From Lachnospiraceae bacterium (GTDB lineage: Bacteria > Bacillota > Clostridia > Lachnospirales > Lachnospiraceae): DNA of 64,000 bases. The stretch lies in NCBI GenBank assembly GCA_016286035.1, contig JAEERY010000016.1, forward strand, positions 1 through 64,000, in the 5' to 3' direction. The first letter of the stretch is position 1, and each line of letters opens with the position of its first letter. Below are positions 43,279 to 51,384 of the stretch, piece after piece. Position numbers and translations under genes: made by a program. Under the pieces are notes generated by a model. It was not told the DNA's origin and made no database searches. It saw only the letters and a program-made list of their open reading frames with translations.

Positions 43279-44187
43279 ATGTCACAGGAGAGTAATACGG
43301 CACCGGATAACATCTTGGTATGTGACGGTCTCGTAAAGATCTACAAAACTGAAGATATAGAAGTAATGGCACTGCAGGGACTGGATCTGGAGATAGGCAG
43401 AGGCGAGCTTGTTGCCGTCATCGGAAAGAGCGGAAGCGGAAAATCGACTCTTTTAAATATGATAGGCGGACTTGAGAAACCCACTGCCGGAAGGATATAT
43501 GTTGACGGAAACGATCTGTTTGCCATGGAAGAAAAGGAACTGGTCAAGTACAGGCAGACCACTGTTGGATTTGTATGGCAAAACAGCGGTCAGAATCTTT
43601 TTCCCTACATGACGGCTGTGCAGAATGTTGAAGCACCGATGTTCTTTATGAAGGGAAGCAAGAAGGAACGCCGTGAAAAGGCCATGAACCTGCTTAAGCT
43701 GACGGGTATCGATCATAAAGCCGATTCCTATCCGCCGCAGATGTCGGGAGGAGAGCAGCAGAGAGTTGCGATAGCGGTTGCGCTTGCCTGTGATCCGAAA
43801 GTACTTTTGGCCGACGAACCGACAGGTGCCGTAGATTCGAAGACATCAAATATGATCCAGGATCTGTTCAGAAAGCTTAATGAAGAACTTGGTATCACGA
43901 TCATCATAGTAACGCATGATATAAGTCTGGCAAATAAGGTATCGAGAGTTATCATGGTTTCCGACGGCAAGATAAGTACTGAGAAGATCATGAAAGATGA
44001 GTATAAGAGAAAGCTGGATGAGCTTTCCGCAGAAAACCTTGCACAGGTTGAATCACATGAGGAATACTCCGTTATGGACAAGGCTCACAGAGTACAGCTC
44101 AGCGAGGAATTCCTTGAAATGGCAGGTATCGATTCCAACAAGGTCAAAGTCGAAGTCAAAGACGGTAAGATCATAATTTCCAAATAA
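43279..44187 (+). CDS. ABC ATPase, MacB/LolD type (second) with C-terminal AbrB-like extension
   Basis: 302 residues, about 70 more than its neighbour. The ATPase core has GKSGSGKST, FVWQNSGQNLFP, MSGGEQQRVA, LLADEPTGAVD and VTHDISL. The extra C-terminus (about 232-302) has a charged linker and then AHRVQLSEEFLEMAGIDSN with KVKVEVKDGKIIISK, which resembles the swapped-hairpin AbrB/MazE fold (the usual pattern is R-hydrophobic-P-E-L-G-hydrophobic then V-V-DG-I-I). Similar tails occur on some MacB-type ATPases. Its role is unknown, perhaps dimerisation or regulation. It is the last gene of the operon and is followed by a strong terminator. Confidence 0.9.
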   Translation: MSQESNTAPDNILVCDGLVKIYKTEDIEVMALQGLDLEIGRGELVAVIGKSGSGKSTLLNMIGGLEKPTAGRIYVDGNDLFAMEEKELVKYRQTTVGFVWQNSGQNLFPYMTAVQNVEAPMFFMKGSKKERREKAMNLLKLTGIDHKADSYPPQMSGGEQQRVAIAVALACDPKVLLADEPTGAVDSKTSNMIQDLFRKLNEELGITIIIVTHDISLANKVSRVIMVSDGKISTEKIMKDEYKRKLDELSAENLAQVESHEEYSVMDKAHRVQLSEEFLEMAGIDSNKVKVEVKDGKIIISK

Positions 44188-44212
44188 AAAATCCCCTTTT
44201 GGGGATTTTTTT
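44186..44212. terminator. Bidirectional terminator between the ABC operon and the GlsB-like gene
   Basis: Stem AAAAATCCCC / GGGGATTTTT with loop TTTT. It has T runs on both strands and separates two convergent units. Confidence 0.92.
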
Positions 44213-44447
44213 ATTTCATCAGTTTTCGTCCGATAAAGATCAAAAGACATGCACCGACAACGGAAGTGATTATGGTTCCGATTATGTTAGATGCCTGGAA
44301 TCCTATGATCCTAAACAAGATACCGCCTACAAAACCACCGACGATACCGAGGATGATATTTCTGATCCATCCGCCCTGGCTCTTCATGATCACTCCGGCG
44401 ATACAGCCTGATATCGCACCGATTATAAGACTTATTATAATACCCAA
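44211..44447 (-). CDS. GlsB/YeaQ/YmgE family small membrane protein
   Basis: 78 residues, with three hydrophobic helices and glycine-rich repeats (IIGAISGCIAGVIMK, IVGGFVGGILFRIIGF). The family was once called transglycosylase-associated and is often stress-induced, but its function is not established. The start is TTG (complement at 44445-44447) with AAAGGAG about nine bases upstream; no nearby ATG fits. Confidence 0.88.
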   Translation of the reverse strand: MGIIISLIIGAISGCIAGVIMKSQGGWIRNIILGIVGGFVGGILFRIIGFQASNIIGTIITSVVGACLLIFIGRKLMK

Positions 44448-44529
44448 TGTGTTCCACTCCTTTCTTTAAGACCGGTAAGACCGGACTGATTAAGTATAAC
44501 ATATATGCTGTTTCTTATCCAATTTCACT

Positions 44530-45213
44530 TTATACCTTAAGAGTACGAAGGTATGCCTTCTGCTCATCTGTTATACGATAGCTTTCAACTGACTTTTGAA
44601 TCGCTTTGTTATGTGTCCATGAAGAAAGTCTTTTATCCTTTATGAAGGGTAGGATGACATCATACTGCTTGGCAAGAGCAGTTGCGAAATACCATGAGAT
44701 CATCATGTTGACGTAATATTCTTCGGATCGTATCTTTGATATCCTTTCGGGATATCGTATATCAAAATCTTCATCCAGAAAGTGTTCCATGAGCATTCCT
44801 ATACCGAATCTTAAGGTATAAGTCTTTTTTGAAGTCATCCATTTATCTATCCAAACGAGGAGTTCATCCTTGTGTTTTTTAAAGATCTTCGGGCTCATCT
44901 GATCACATGTTGCCCAGTTATCTACAAAAGGAAGAAAAGCATCCACTTTTTCAATACATGTATCATAGTCTTTTATCTCACAGAGAATAAAGGCATGCAA
45001 CTGATCTTCATCAAAATACTGATGAGGCAGCGTATTTAGAAATTCATCGACATCATCCCGTTTAGCCAGCTGTTTGGCATATTTCCTAAGATCCGGAGTT
45101 CTGACACCTATCATGTCATCTACAGTTTTGCCGGGGATGAGTTTTACCTGAAAATCTCTGTATTTTGTATCCTGAAGACGAAATAGTTCATCTCGTATCT
45201 CTTCGTTTATCAT
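44530..45213 (-). CDS. DNA alkylation repair protein, AlkD family
   Basis: A 227-residue all-helical ALK/HEAT-like protein. AlkD excises N3- and N7-alkylated purines without base flipping. Characteristic segments are IPGKTVDDMIGVRTPDLRKYAK, the VDNWATCDQMSPKIF helix with the Trp and Asp of the active cleft, and a C-terminal AIQKSVESYRITDE. The ATG is two bases after the stop of the DJ-1 remnant, and its ribosome site (AAAGGAT) lies in that remnant's last codons, so the two reading frames are coupled. Confidence 0.92.
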   Translation of the reverse strand: MINEEIRDELFRLQDTKYRDFQVKLIPGKTVDDMIGVRTPDLRKYAKQLAKRDDVDEFLNTLPHQYFDEDQLHAFILCEIKDYDTCIEKVDAFLPFVDNWATCDQMSPKIFKKHKDELLVWIDKWMTSKKTYTLRFGIGMLMEHFLDEDFDIRYPERISKIRSEEYYVNMMISWYFATALAKQYDVILPFIKDKRLSSWTHNKAIQKSVESYRITDEQKAYLRTLKV

Positions 45214-45214
45214 T

Positions 45215-45337
45215 TTATCTATCCTTTACAATTTTGATATCATAATGATAGTCATTATCTGCCCGTCCGAAAACATCAACAAATACACTCGCTTCCATTG
45301 TCTCAAATCCTTTAGCGAGAAGCAGCAATACTTTCAT
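45215..45337 (-). pseudogene. N-terminal remnant of a DJ-1/PfpI family gene
   Basis: A 40-codon frame, ATG at 45337 with AGAGGATAAG upstream, ending in TAA just before alkD. Its translation starts MKVLLLLAKGFETMEA and continues SVFVDVFGRADNDYHYD. That is the characteristic first strand, Glu-containing loop and second helix of DJ-1/PfpI/ThiJ proteins, which are normally about 180 residues. The next family segment would carry the nucleophilic Cys, which is lost. The homology ends at about residue 35, and the frame then stops. An internal deletion that joined the 5' end of a DJ-1 gene to alkD would explain it. It could still be translated, and so could serve as a leader that couples translation of alkD. 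Confidence 0.75.
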
Positions 45338-45357
45338 GTCTCTTATCCTCTGTTATC

Positions 45358-46860
45358 TTATTTTTTCTTTGACTTTTCGGATTTCTTTTTCTTGTCCTTT
45401 TTTGCCTTGCTCTTTTTCTTTTTATCAAGATCTATCGTACGAAGTTCATCCGATTCATACTGACCCTTGAAGTATTCGAGAGCACCCTCGTCATAGAATT
45501 TTTCTTCTATGTTTTCTATATCACTGAGATCAGCCTGAGTCATATGTATGGCATCTGCTCTTTTTGTATCGGAAATGTCCGGTGTATCATTATCATCCTC
45601 CTGATGCTCATAATTGCTCTTGGGATCTTCCTCGTCGTATGAACCTGATTTGTAGAGTGCAAATTTTGCGGCAGCGGGACCGATAAGTTCATAGAGCACA
45701 CTTGAAGCAAGTATGATGGTAAGAAGTGCTTCACCCATCTCTCCCTTTAATGCTCTTGCGCCCAACTCGGCAAGACCGATGGCAACACCGGCCTGAGGTA
45801 TGAGCGCAAATCCCAGATATTTTTGTACGGAAGGATGAGTATGTACCATTTTGCTTCCTGCAAAGCTTCCCAGGAATTTACCTACTATCCTGATAAAGAA
45901 ATATCCTATCCCTATCCATATAAGCGGCAGCGTTCCGAATGAACCCTTGCTGAAAAGAGCGCTTAAGTTAAACGATATACCAGATCTTACAAAGAAAAGC
46001 AGAAGTATGGGAGGGTTAAAGTAATTAAGCTGTTTAAACAGCTTGTCGTCATCTGTCATATTTATGTATACAGAACCCATTGCCATACATCCAAGAAGAG
46101 GGGAAGTTCCCAGGATGGAAGCTATTCCGCAAAACGTAAACAGCATTGCTATCGCTATTATGAGTCTGTTGTCGGTACTGTGTCTGTGACGCATGAACAG
46201 TACGATGAACCAGCCGAAAACACCGCCCAGGATGAGGACTCCTATATTTATGAAAAATGGTATCAGGCTTCCCGTTAAGCTTACAGTACTGCCTGCAAGA
46301 TGTGATGTGGCAATGGAAATAGCGACACTGTATGCGATAAGACCCACGATATCATCAAGTGCGACAACCTGAAGGAGGATATCGACAAATTCGCCTTTCG
46401 CCTTTGTCTGTCTTATGGTCATCATTGTCGATGCGGGAGCCGTGGCAGCTGCAAGTGCAGCGAGTACCGTGGAGAATGCCAGAGGAAGTCTGAAAACGTA
46501 AAGACATAGTATGAGAATAAGTAAAGTTGACATTAAAGCTTCGAGTATGGTTATGATAAACACTTTCACACCGCTCTTTTTAAGAGTATCGAGTTTGAAG
46601 AATTCACCGATACCGAAAGCTATGAATGCGAGTGCTATATCCGGAAGAAAGGCCGTAGCATTTATAAATCTGTCAGAAACAAGATTAAGGACATAAGGGC
46701 CGATAAGAATTCCCGCAACTATATAAGCCGTCACATTGGGCAGCTTAAGCTTTTTGGTTATCCTTGTTACAAGGAAACCGGTAAGCAGCATGATCGAAAT
46801 TGAAAGGATGTCTTCCGGTACATTCGACCCGGATGCAAATCTCTCATAAAATGCAGTCAT
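45358..46860 (-). CDS. Cation:proton antiporter, CPA2 (KefB/NapA-like)
   Basis: 500 residues from the ATG whose complement is at 46858-46860 (GGAG about 12 bases upstream); a longer start at 46902 adds a polar leader that overlaps the divergent promoter. About 12 membrane helices fill residues 5-400, with the family segments VTAYIVAGILIGPYVL, DIALAFIAFGIGEFF and ALDDIVGLIAYSVA. In the last, the Asp-Asp pair could bind the cation. A cytoplasmic tail of about 110 residues is very acidic and then ends in a lysine-rich stretch (DKKKKSKAKKDKKKK). It probably exchanges Na+ or K+ for H+. It is divergent from the TPR gene. Confidence 0.9.
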   Translation of the reverse strand: MTAFYERFASGSNVPEDILSISIMLLTGFLVTRITKKLKLPNVTAYIVAGILIGPYVLNLVSDRFINATAFLPDIALAFIAFGIGEFFKLDTLKKSGVKVFIITILEALMSTLLILILCLYVFRLPLAFSTVLAALAAATAPASTMMTIRQTKAKGEFVDILLQVVALDDIVGLIAYSVAISIATSHLAGSTVSLTGSLIPFFINIGVLILGGVFGWFIVLFMRHRHSTDNRLIIAIAMLFTFCGIASILGTSPLLGCMAMGSVYINMTDDDKLFKQLNYFNPPILLLFFVRSGISFNLSALFSKGSFGTLPLIWIGIGYFFIRIVGKFLGSFAGSKMVHTHPSVQKYLGFALIPQAGVAIGLAELGARALKGEMGEALLTIILASSVLYELIGPAAAKFALYKSGSYDEEDPKSNYEHQEDDNDTPDISDTKRADAIHMTQADLSDIENIEEKFYDEGALEYFKGQYESDELRTIDLDKKKKSKAKKDKKKKSEKSKKK

Positions 46861-46918
46861 ATCAGCTTTATCTCCATGTCTGTTATGACTATATAATACC
46901 ATATTTTACGATTGTTTA

Positions 46919-46927
46919 TGCTATAAT
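46919..46927 (+). promoter_or_regulatory. Extended -10 promoter of the TPR gene
   Basis: TGCTATAAT (TG at 46919-46920, TATAAT 46922-46927) with no good -35, which fits an extended -10 promoter. The antiporter promoter must lie in the same 90 bp on the other strand; a TATTATATAG stretch is seen there. Confidence 0.55.
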
Positions 46928-46949
46928 CGGAAAGAAAGGACAGTTGGTT

Positions 46950-47690
46950 ATGGGAATAGATGTATCACGATTCATAAACAAACTGGATGAACATCTTACT
47001 CAAGGTGATATGAAGGGAGCAAAAGAGTGTCTTTTGTTCTGGGAAGGTGAGGCAAAAAGACTTGGCGATGAAAGAGGTCTGCTTACCGTGTTAAATGAAT
47101 CTGTCGGTTTTTTCAGACGCATCGGAGATAAAGATTCAGCTCTAAGTGCAGTGAAAGAAAGCTTCTTACTGGTTGATAAGCTTGATCTTTCAAAGAGTAT
47201 ATCGGGAGCCACAGTATTTGTAAACTCAGCCACGGCCCTGTCTTCTTTCGGTCAGAAAGAGGAAGCGCTTAAGTTATATGATAAAGCTGCTTTATGCTTT
47301 GAAAAGGCCGATATGACATTTTCCTATGAATATGCTTCACTGCTTAACAATAAGGCGGCAACCCTCTATGAATTGTTAATGTATGATGAAGCAAAAAAGG
47401 ACTGGCTTTATGCGATAGATATACTAAAGAAAATCGGTTTCCATGACGGTGAGATCGCGATATCTCTTTTAATGCTGGCGCATCTTACCTTTGACAGTGA
47501 CGGTATGGCTTATGAGAAGGTAGAATCTTTACTGGATGAAGCATGGGAATATCTGAATTCCGATAACCAGCCCAAAGACTCAAGATATGCGGATGTTTTA
47601 AATAAATGTGTCTTCTCGTTTGAATATTTCAAACGTCCGATGGAAGCAAATGCATTGAGGGAAGTTATAAAGGAGATATCATTTTCATGA
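46950..47690 (+). CDS. Tetratricopeptide repeat protein
   Basis: 246 residues from ATG 46950 (AAAGGA nine bases upstream); an in-frame upstream start at 46800 would read through the promoter and the neighbouring gene. It is entirely helical, with five or six TPR-like units (for example ALSAVKESFLLVDKLDL, EEALKLYDKAALCFEKADM, DEAKKDWLYAIDILKKIG). It has no signal peptide or catalytic domain, so it is a cytoplasmic protein-protein interaction scaffold of unknown partner. It lies 58 bases before the nicotinamidase gene, where a weak promoter may occur. Confidence 0.83.
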   Translation: MGIDVSRFINKLDEHLTQGDMKGAKECLLFWEGEAKRLGDERGLLTVLNESVGFFRRIGDKDSALSAVKESFLLVDKLDLSKSISGATVFVNSATALSSFGQKEEALKLYDKAALCFEKADMTFSYEYASLLNNKAATLYELLMYDEAKKDWLYAIDILKKIGFHDGEIAISLLMLAHLTFDSDGMAYEKVESLLDEAWEYLNSDNQPKDSRYADVLNKCVFSFEYFKRPMEANALREVIKEISFS

Positions 47691-47748
47691 GATTTCCTCT
47701 GTGATAGAATATTAGATCATACGGACAAAACGAAAGGATGGATCAAAG

Positions 47749-48264
47749 ATGAAAGTACTGGTTGTTGTTGATATGCAAAACGATTTCATAGATGCCGCTC
47801 TTGGTACAAAAGAAGCACAGGCGATAGTTGAAAATGTTAAGAAAAAGATTAAAGGTTTTAACGGAAAGAAGATCTTTACAAGAGACACGCATAAAACTGA
47901 TTACCTTAATACTCTTGAAGGAAAAAATCTTCCTGTAGAGCATTGTATCAAGGGAAGCAACGGATGGCAGATATCTTCGGTCTTACCCGTATCCGATGAT
48001 GACATGATAATAGACAAGCCCACATTCGGATCAAAGGAACTTGGTTTATATCTTGAAAATCTTGCAAAAGAAAACACGATAGATGAGATAGAAGTGATCG
48101 GTCTTTGTACGGATATATGCGTTATATCAAACGCACTTCTCATCAAGGCGTTCTTACCTGAGATACCTGTAACGGTAGATTCCTCATGTTGTGCGGGAGT
48201 AACACCAAAGAGTCATGAAACGGCACTTGAAGCCATGAAGATGTGCCAGATAAATATCATATAA
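47749..48264 (+). CDS. Nicotinamidase-type cysteine hydrolase
   Basis: A 171-residue isochorismatase-fold hydrolase. The triad is readable: Asp9 in VDMQNDF, Lys near residue 87 in DKPTFGS and Cys near 121 in GLCTDICVISNA. The next gene is nadE, so the likely role is deamidation of nicotinamide to nicotinate in NAD salvage. In that case pncB should be elsewhere in the genome. The start is ATG 47749 with GAAAGGATGG upstream. Confidence 0.87.
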   Translation: MKVLVVVDMQNDFIDAALGTKEAQAIVENVKKKIKGFNGKKIFTRDTHKTDYLNTLEGKNLPVEHCIKGSNGWQISSVLPVSDDDMIIDKPTFGSKELGLYLENLAKENTIDEIEVIGLCTDICVISNALLIKAFLPEIPVTVDSSCCAGVTPKSHETALEAMKMCQINII

Positions 48265-48281
48265 GGATGAGGTATAAGGAT

Positions 48282-49031
48282 ATGTTTGATGCTAAAAAAG
48301 TTAAAGATGAATGTGTTGCGTGGATAAGAAAGTTTTTTGAAGACAACGGGCCGGGCTGTAATGCGGTTTTGGGAATAAGCGGAGGAAAGGACAGTTCCGT
48401 TGTAGCGGCTTTATGTGTTGAGGCTCTGGGAAAAGACAGAGTTGTTGGCGTTCTTATGCCTTGCGGTGATCAGCCTGACATAGACATGTCTTATCTTTTA
48501 GTCAATCATCTTGGTATAAAATACTATGTTGTGAACATAAAAGATGCGGTTGAAGGACTTAAGTCAGCCATTCCTTCAGACCTTGAACTCACAAGTCAGA
48601 CAATCATAAATCTGTCGCCGAGAATACGAATGGCTACGGTATATGCAGTCTCACAAAGCTGTAACGGACGAGTTGCGAATACGTGTAATCTTTCTGAGGA
48701 CTGGGTGGGATACTCAACCAGATACGGTGATGCAGCAGGAGATTTCAGTCCCCTTGCCCATCTTACCGTTCAGGAGGTTAAGGCTATCGGAAGAGAACTG
48801 AAACTCCCCGAAGAACTGATAGAAAAGGTTCCTTCGGACGGACTCTGCGGAAAGACGGATGAGGACAATCTCGGATTTACCTATGCCGAACTCGACAGAT
48901 ATATCAGAGAAGGAGTGATAGACGATCTAGACCACAAGGCGTTAATAGACAGAAAGCATAGGATGAATCTGTTCAAGCTTCAGATCATGCCCGGATTTGA
49001 TCCCGGTATAGAAGAAAAAGCAGACAGATAA
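48282..49031 (+). CDS. nadE: NAD(+) synthetase, ammonia-dependent type
   Basis: 249 residues from ATG 48282 (GATGAGG nine bases upstream); in-frame upstream starts at 48243 and 48267 are less supported. The N-type ATP pyrophosphatase loop GISGGKDSS is near residue 37. The family segments NTCNLSEDWVGYSTRYGDAAGDFSPLAHLT and EKVPSDGLCGKTDEDNLGFTYAELD are intact. There is no glutaminase domain, so free ammonia is the amide donor. It follows the nicotinamidase gene, giving an NAD salvage pair. Confidence 0.95.
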   Translation: MFDAKKVKDECVAWIRKFFEDNGPGCNAVLGISGGKDSSVVAALCVEALGKDRVVGVLMPCGDQPDIDMSYLLVNHLGIKYYVVNIKDAVEGLKSAIPSDLELTSQTIINLSPRIRMATVYAVSQSCNGRVANTCNLSEDWVGYSTRYGDAAGDFSPLAHLTVQEVKAIGRELKLPEELIEKVPSDGLCGKTDEDNLGFTYAELDRYIREGVIDDLDHKALIDRKHRMNLFKLQIMPGFDPGIEEKADR

Positions 49032-49057
49032 GATAAACAATGCAATTGATATGCATT

Positions 49058-49084
49058 AAACCAGACGGATATATCCTGGTTTTT
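49058..49084 (+). terminator. Terminator of the NAD salvage pair
   Basis: Stem AAACCAG / CTGGTTT with an 11-base loop, followed by a short T run. Confidence 0.65.
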
Positions 49085-49120
49085 GTATTAAATGATCATA
49101 TTTTTTTCACAGAAATTTAA

Positions 49121-49149
49121 TTGCTTTTAGATTTTTTAATCTCTATAAT
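49121..49149 (+). promoter_or_regulatory. Promoter of ftsH
   Basis: TTGCTT (49121-49126) and a perfect TATAAT (49144-49149) are spaced by 17 bp, 48 bp before the start codon. Confidence 0.7.
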
Positions 49150-49150
49150 T

Positions 49151-49176
49151 GTATCATGCCGTTTCAGGCATGATAC
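49151..49176 (+). promoter_or_regulatory. Perfect inverted repeat at the start of the ftsH transcript
   Basis: GTATCATGCC / GGCATGATAC, a perfect 10-bp repeat with the 6-base loop GTTTCA, begins one base after the -10 box. It would span the transcription start and the first 20 bases. It can be a repressor operator or an mRNA 5' hairpin. There is no T run, so it is not a terminator. Confidence 0.65.
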
Positions 49177-49197
49177 TTTCGTTTTGAGGATAATTTT

Positions 49198-51384
49198 ATG
49201 AGCGATATAGAAGGAAACAACAGATATAATTCCGGTGATTCCGAACAGGGAGGATACAGCGGAAGAAACAATAGCAATAATAACAATAACAATGACAACG
49301 GAAACAATAATCAGGGCAACAGGAATAACAGCAACATGCCGCCCAAGAAACAGAGCCTGCTCTTTCTTGTAATAGCGGTGCTTCTTACCCTGATAAGCAT
49401 GAGTCTTTTCATGAATCTGTTTTCGGGTGATGCATCTCAGGAGATCACATACGACGAGTTTTTGCAAAAACTTGATGCTGGAGAGATAGCTACCGTAGAA
49501 ATAAAGTCGGATACATTAAACATCATTCCTAAGACGGAAGGTGATAATGCTCAGACTACAAAGGATCCTCTTCAGGATCTGTATACACCTGCATTCAATC
49601 CTTTTGGTGCGGAAGCTCCTCAGATCACATACTACACAGGTATAACCGAAAGCGGTGATGTACTGGTGGAGAGACTGACCAAAGCAGGTGTTGAGATAAA
49701 GACATATATTCCGGATAACTCAGGATGGATACTGTCAATACTTTTGACATATGTGCTTCCGATCCTTCTTATCTGGTTCTTACTCTCGTTTGCATATAAG
49801 AAGATGGCAGGAGGCGGAGGTCCCATGGGAGTGGGCAAGTCAAATGCCAAGGTATATGTTCAAAAAGAGACAGGTGTCACATTTGACGATGTTGCGGGTG
49901 TAGATGAAGCCAAGGAATCATTGGTTGAAGTGGTTGATTTCCTTCATGATCCCGGCAAGTATACCAAGATAGGAGCCAAGCTTCCAAAAGGTGCATTGCT
50001 CGTAGGCCCTCCCGGAACAGGTAAGACTCTTCTTGCAAAGGCTGTAGCGGGTGAGGCACATGTACCATTCTTTTCACTTACGGGTTCTGATTTCATAGAA
50101 CTTTATGTCGGTGTCGGTGCAAGCCGTGTTAGAGATCTTTTCAGGGAAGCCAACAAGAACGCTCCCTGTATCATATTTATAGATGAGATAGATGCTATCG
50201 GTCGAAGCCGAGATTCAAAATACGGCGGAGGAAATGAAGAAAGAGAGCAGACTCTTAATCAGCTTTTGAGTGAGATGGATGGATTCGATCCCTCAAAGGG
50301 TGTTTTGGTACTCGGTGCGACAAACAGACCGGAGATCCTTGATAAGGCATTGCTCCGTCCGGGACGTTTTGACAGACGTATTGTTGTTGAAAGACCCGAC
50401 GTCAAAGGCAGGGAGGCAATCCTTAAAGTTCATGCCAAGGATGTCAAGATGGATGAGACGGTGGATCTTAAGGAGATAGCACTTGCCACAGCCGGTTCCG
50501 TAGGTTCGGATCTTGCAAATATGATAAATGAGGCTGCCATCAATGCAGTAAAGGGTAAGCGCGAGTTCGTAAGTCAGCAGGATCTTATGGAAGCAATAGA
50601 GCAGGTAATGGTCGGTAAGGAGAAGAAAGACCGTATCATGAGCAAGGAAGAGAGAAAGATCGTATCTTATCATGAGATTGGTCACGCCCTTGTCACAGCT
50701 CTTCAAAAGAACACGGAGCCTGTCCAGAAGATAACTATCATACCAAGGACCATGGGAGCTCTCGGTTATGTCCTTCAGGTACCTGAAGAGGAGAAATATC
50801 TGGAGAGTAATGTTGAACTCAAAGAGAAGCTTGCCATATATATGGGCGGTCGTGCCGCTGAAACGATCGTATTTGGAAGCATAACAAGCGGTGCTGCAAA
50901 TGATATCGAGCAGGCGACCAATCTTGCCAAGAACATGATTACCAGATTCGGTATGAGTGAGAGATTCGGTCCGATGGGTCTTGCCACGATCGAAAATCAG
51001 TATCTGTCGGGAGGAGCACATTTAGAGTGTTCAGATGTGACTGCAGCTCAGATAGACGAAGAAGTCAAGAACATGCTCAAAGAAGCATTTGAGACAGCGA
51101 AAAATCTTCTCGAGGAAAACAGAGAAGTCATGGATAAGCTGGCTGAATTCCTTATTGAGAAAGAGACTATCACAGGCAAGGAATTCATGAAGATATTCAG
51201 AGAGCTTAAGGGAATACCGGAACCTGAAGAGGAAAAGAGTGAAACTTCTTCTGAAACAGAAACCGATGACAAGAATGAAACTGTTAAAGAAGCAGATAGC
51301 GAAGTGAAAGAAGACACTGACGAGGTAGAGTCTGAAGAAATAAACGAATCATCAGAGGAAACGGCTGATGGAGAAACTGTTTGA
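49198..51384 (+). CDS. ftsH: ATP-dependent zinc metalloprotease FtsH
   Basis: A 728-residue membrane protease (GAGGA before the ATG). The N-terminus is an asparagine/glycine-rich stretch of about 45 residues. TM1 ([18 protein letters not shown]), an extracytoplasmic domain and TM2 ([19 protein letters not shown]) follow. The AAA domain has Walker A GPPGTGKT, Walker [12 protein letters not shown] and the second region of homology [21 protein letters not shown]. The protease zinc motif is HEIGH at 492-496 (consensus HExxH). The last 60 residues are strongly acidic (Glu, Asp, Ser). It degrades unassembled membrane proteins and regulators. The end overlaps uvrC by 17 bases. Confidence 0.97.
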   Translation: MSDIEGNNRYNSGDSEQGGYSGRNNSNNNNNNDNGNNNQGNRNNSNMPPKKQSLLFLVIAVLLTLISMSLFMNLFSGDASQEITYDEFLQKLDAGEIATVEIKSDTLNIIPKTEGDNAQTTKDPLQDLYTPAFNPFGAEAPQITYYTGITESGDVLVERLTKAGVEIKTYIPDNSGWILSILLTYVLPILLIWFLLSFAYKKMAGGGGPMGVGKSNAKVYVQKETGVTFDDVAGVDEAKESLVEVVDFLHDPGKYTKIGAKLPKGALLVGPPGTGKTLLAKAVAGEAHVPFFSLTGSDFIELYVGVGASRVRDLFREANKNAPCIIFIDEIDAIGRSRDSKYGGGNEEREQTLNQLLSEMDGFDPSKGVLVLGATNRPEILDKALLRPGRFDRRIVVERPDVKGREAILKVHAKDVKMDETVDLKEIALATAGSVGSDLANMINEAAINAVKGKREFVSQQDLMEAIEQVMVGKEKKDRIMSKEERKIVSYHEIGHALVTALQKNTEPVQKITIIPRTMGALGYVLQVPEEEKYLESNVELKEKLAIYMGGRAAETIVFGSITSGAANDIEQATNLAKNMITRFGMSERFGPMGLATIENQYLSGGAHLECSDVTAAQIDEEVKNMLKEAFETAKNLLEENREVMDKLAEFLIEKETITGKEFMKIFRELKGIPEPEEEKSETSSETETDDKNETVKEADSEVKEDTDEVESEEINESSEETADGETV
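49264..49340 (+). repeat. Asparagine-codon low-complexity tract in ftsH
   Basis: An imperfect AAY-rich microsatellite encoding an Asn/Gly-rich tract near residues 23-47 (for example [15 protein letters not shown]). Such tracts can change length between strains. They lie in the cytoplasmic N-terminal segment before TM1. Confidence 0.8.

Noticed and set aside
50293-51021. 242-codon antisense open frame inside ftsH
   Set aside because: It lies wholly within a well-supported gene on the other strand and shows no recognisable domain or independent ribosome site.
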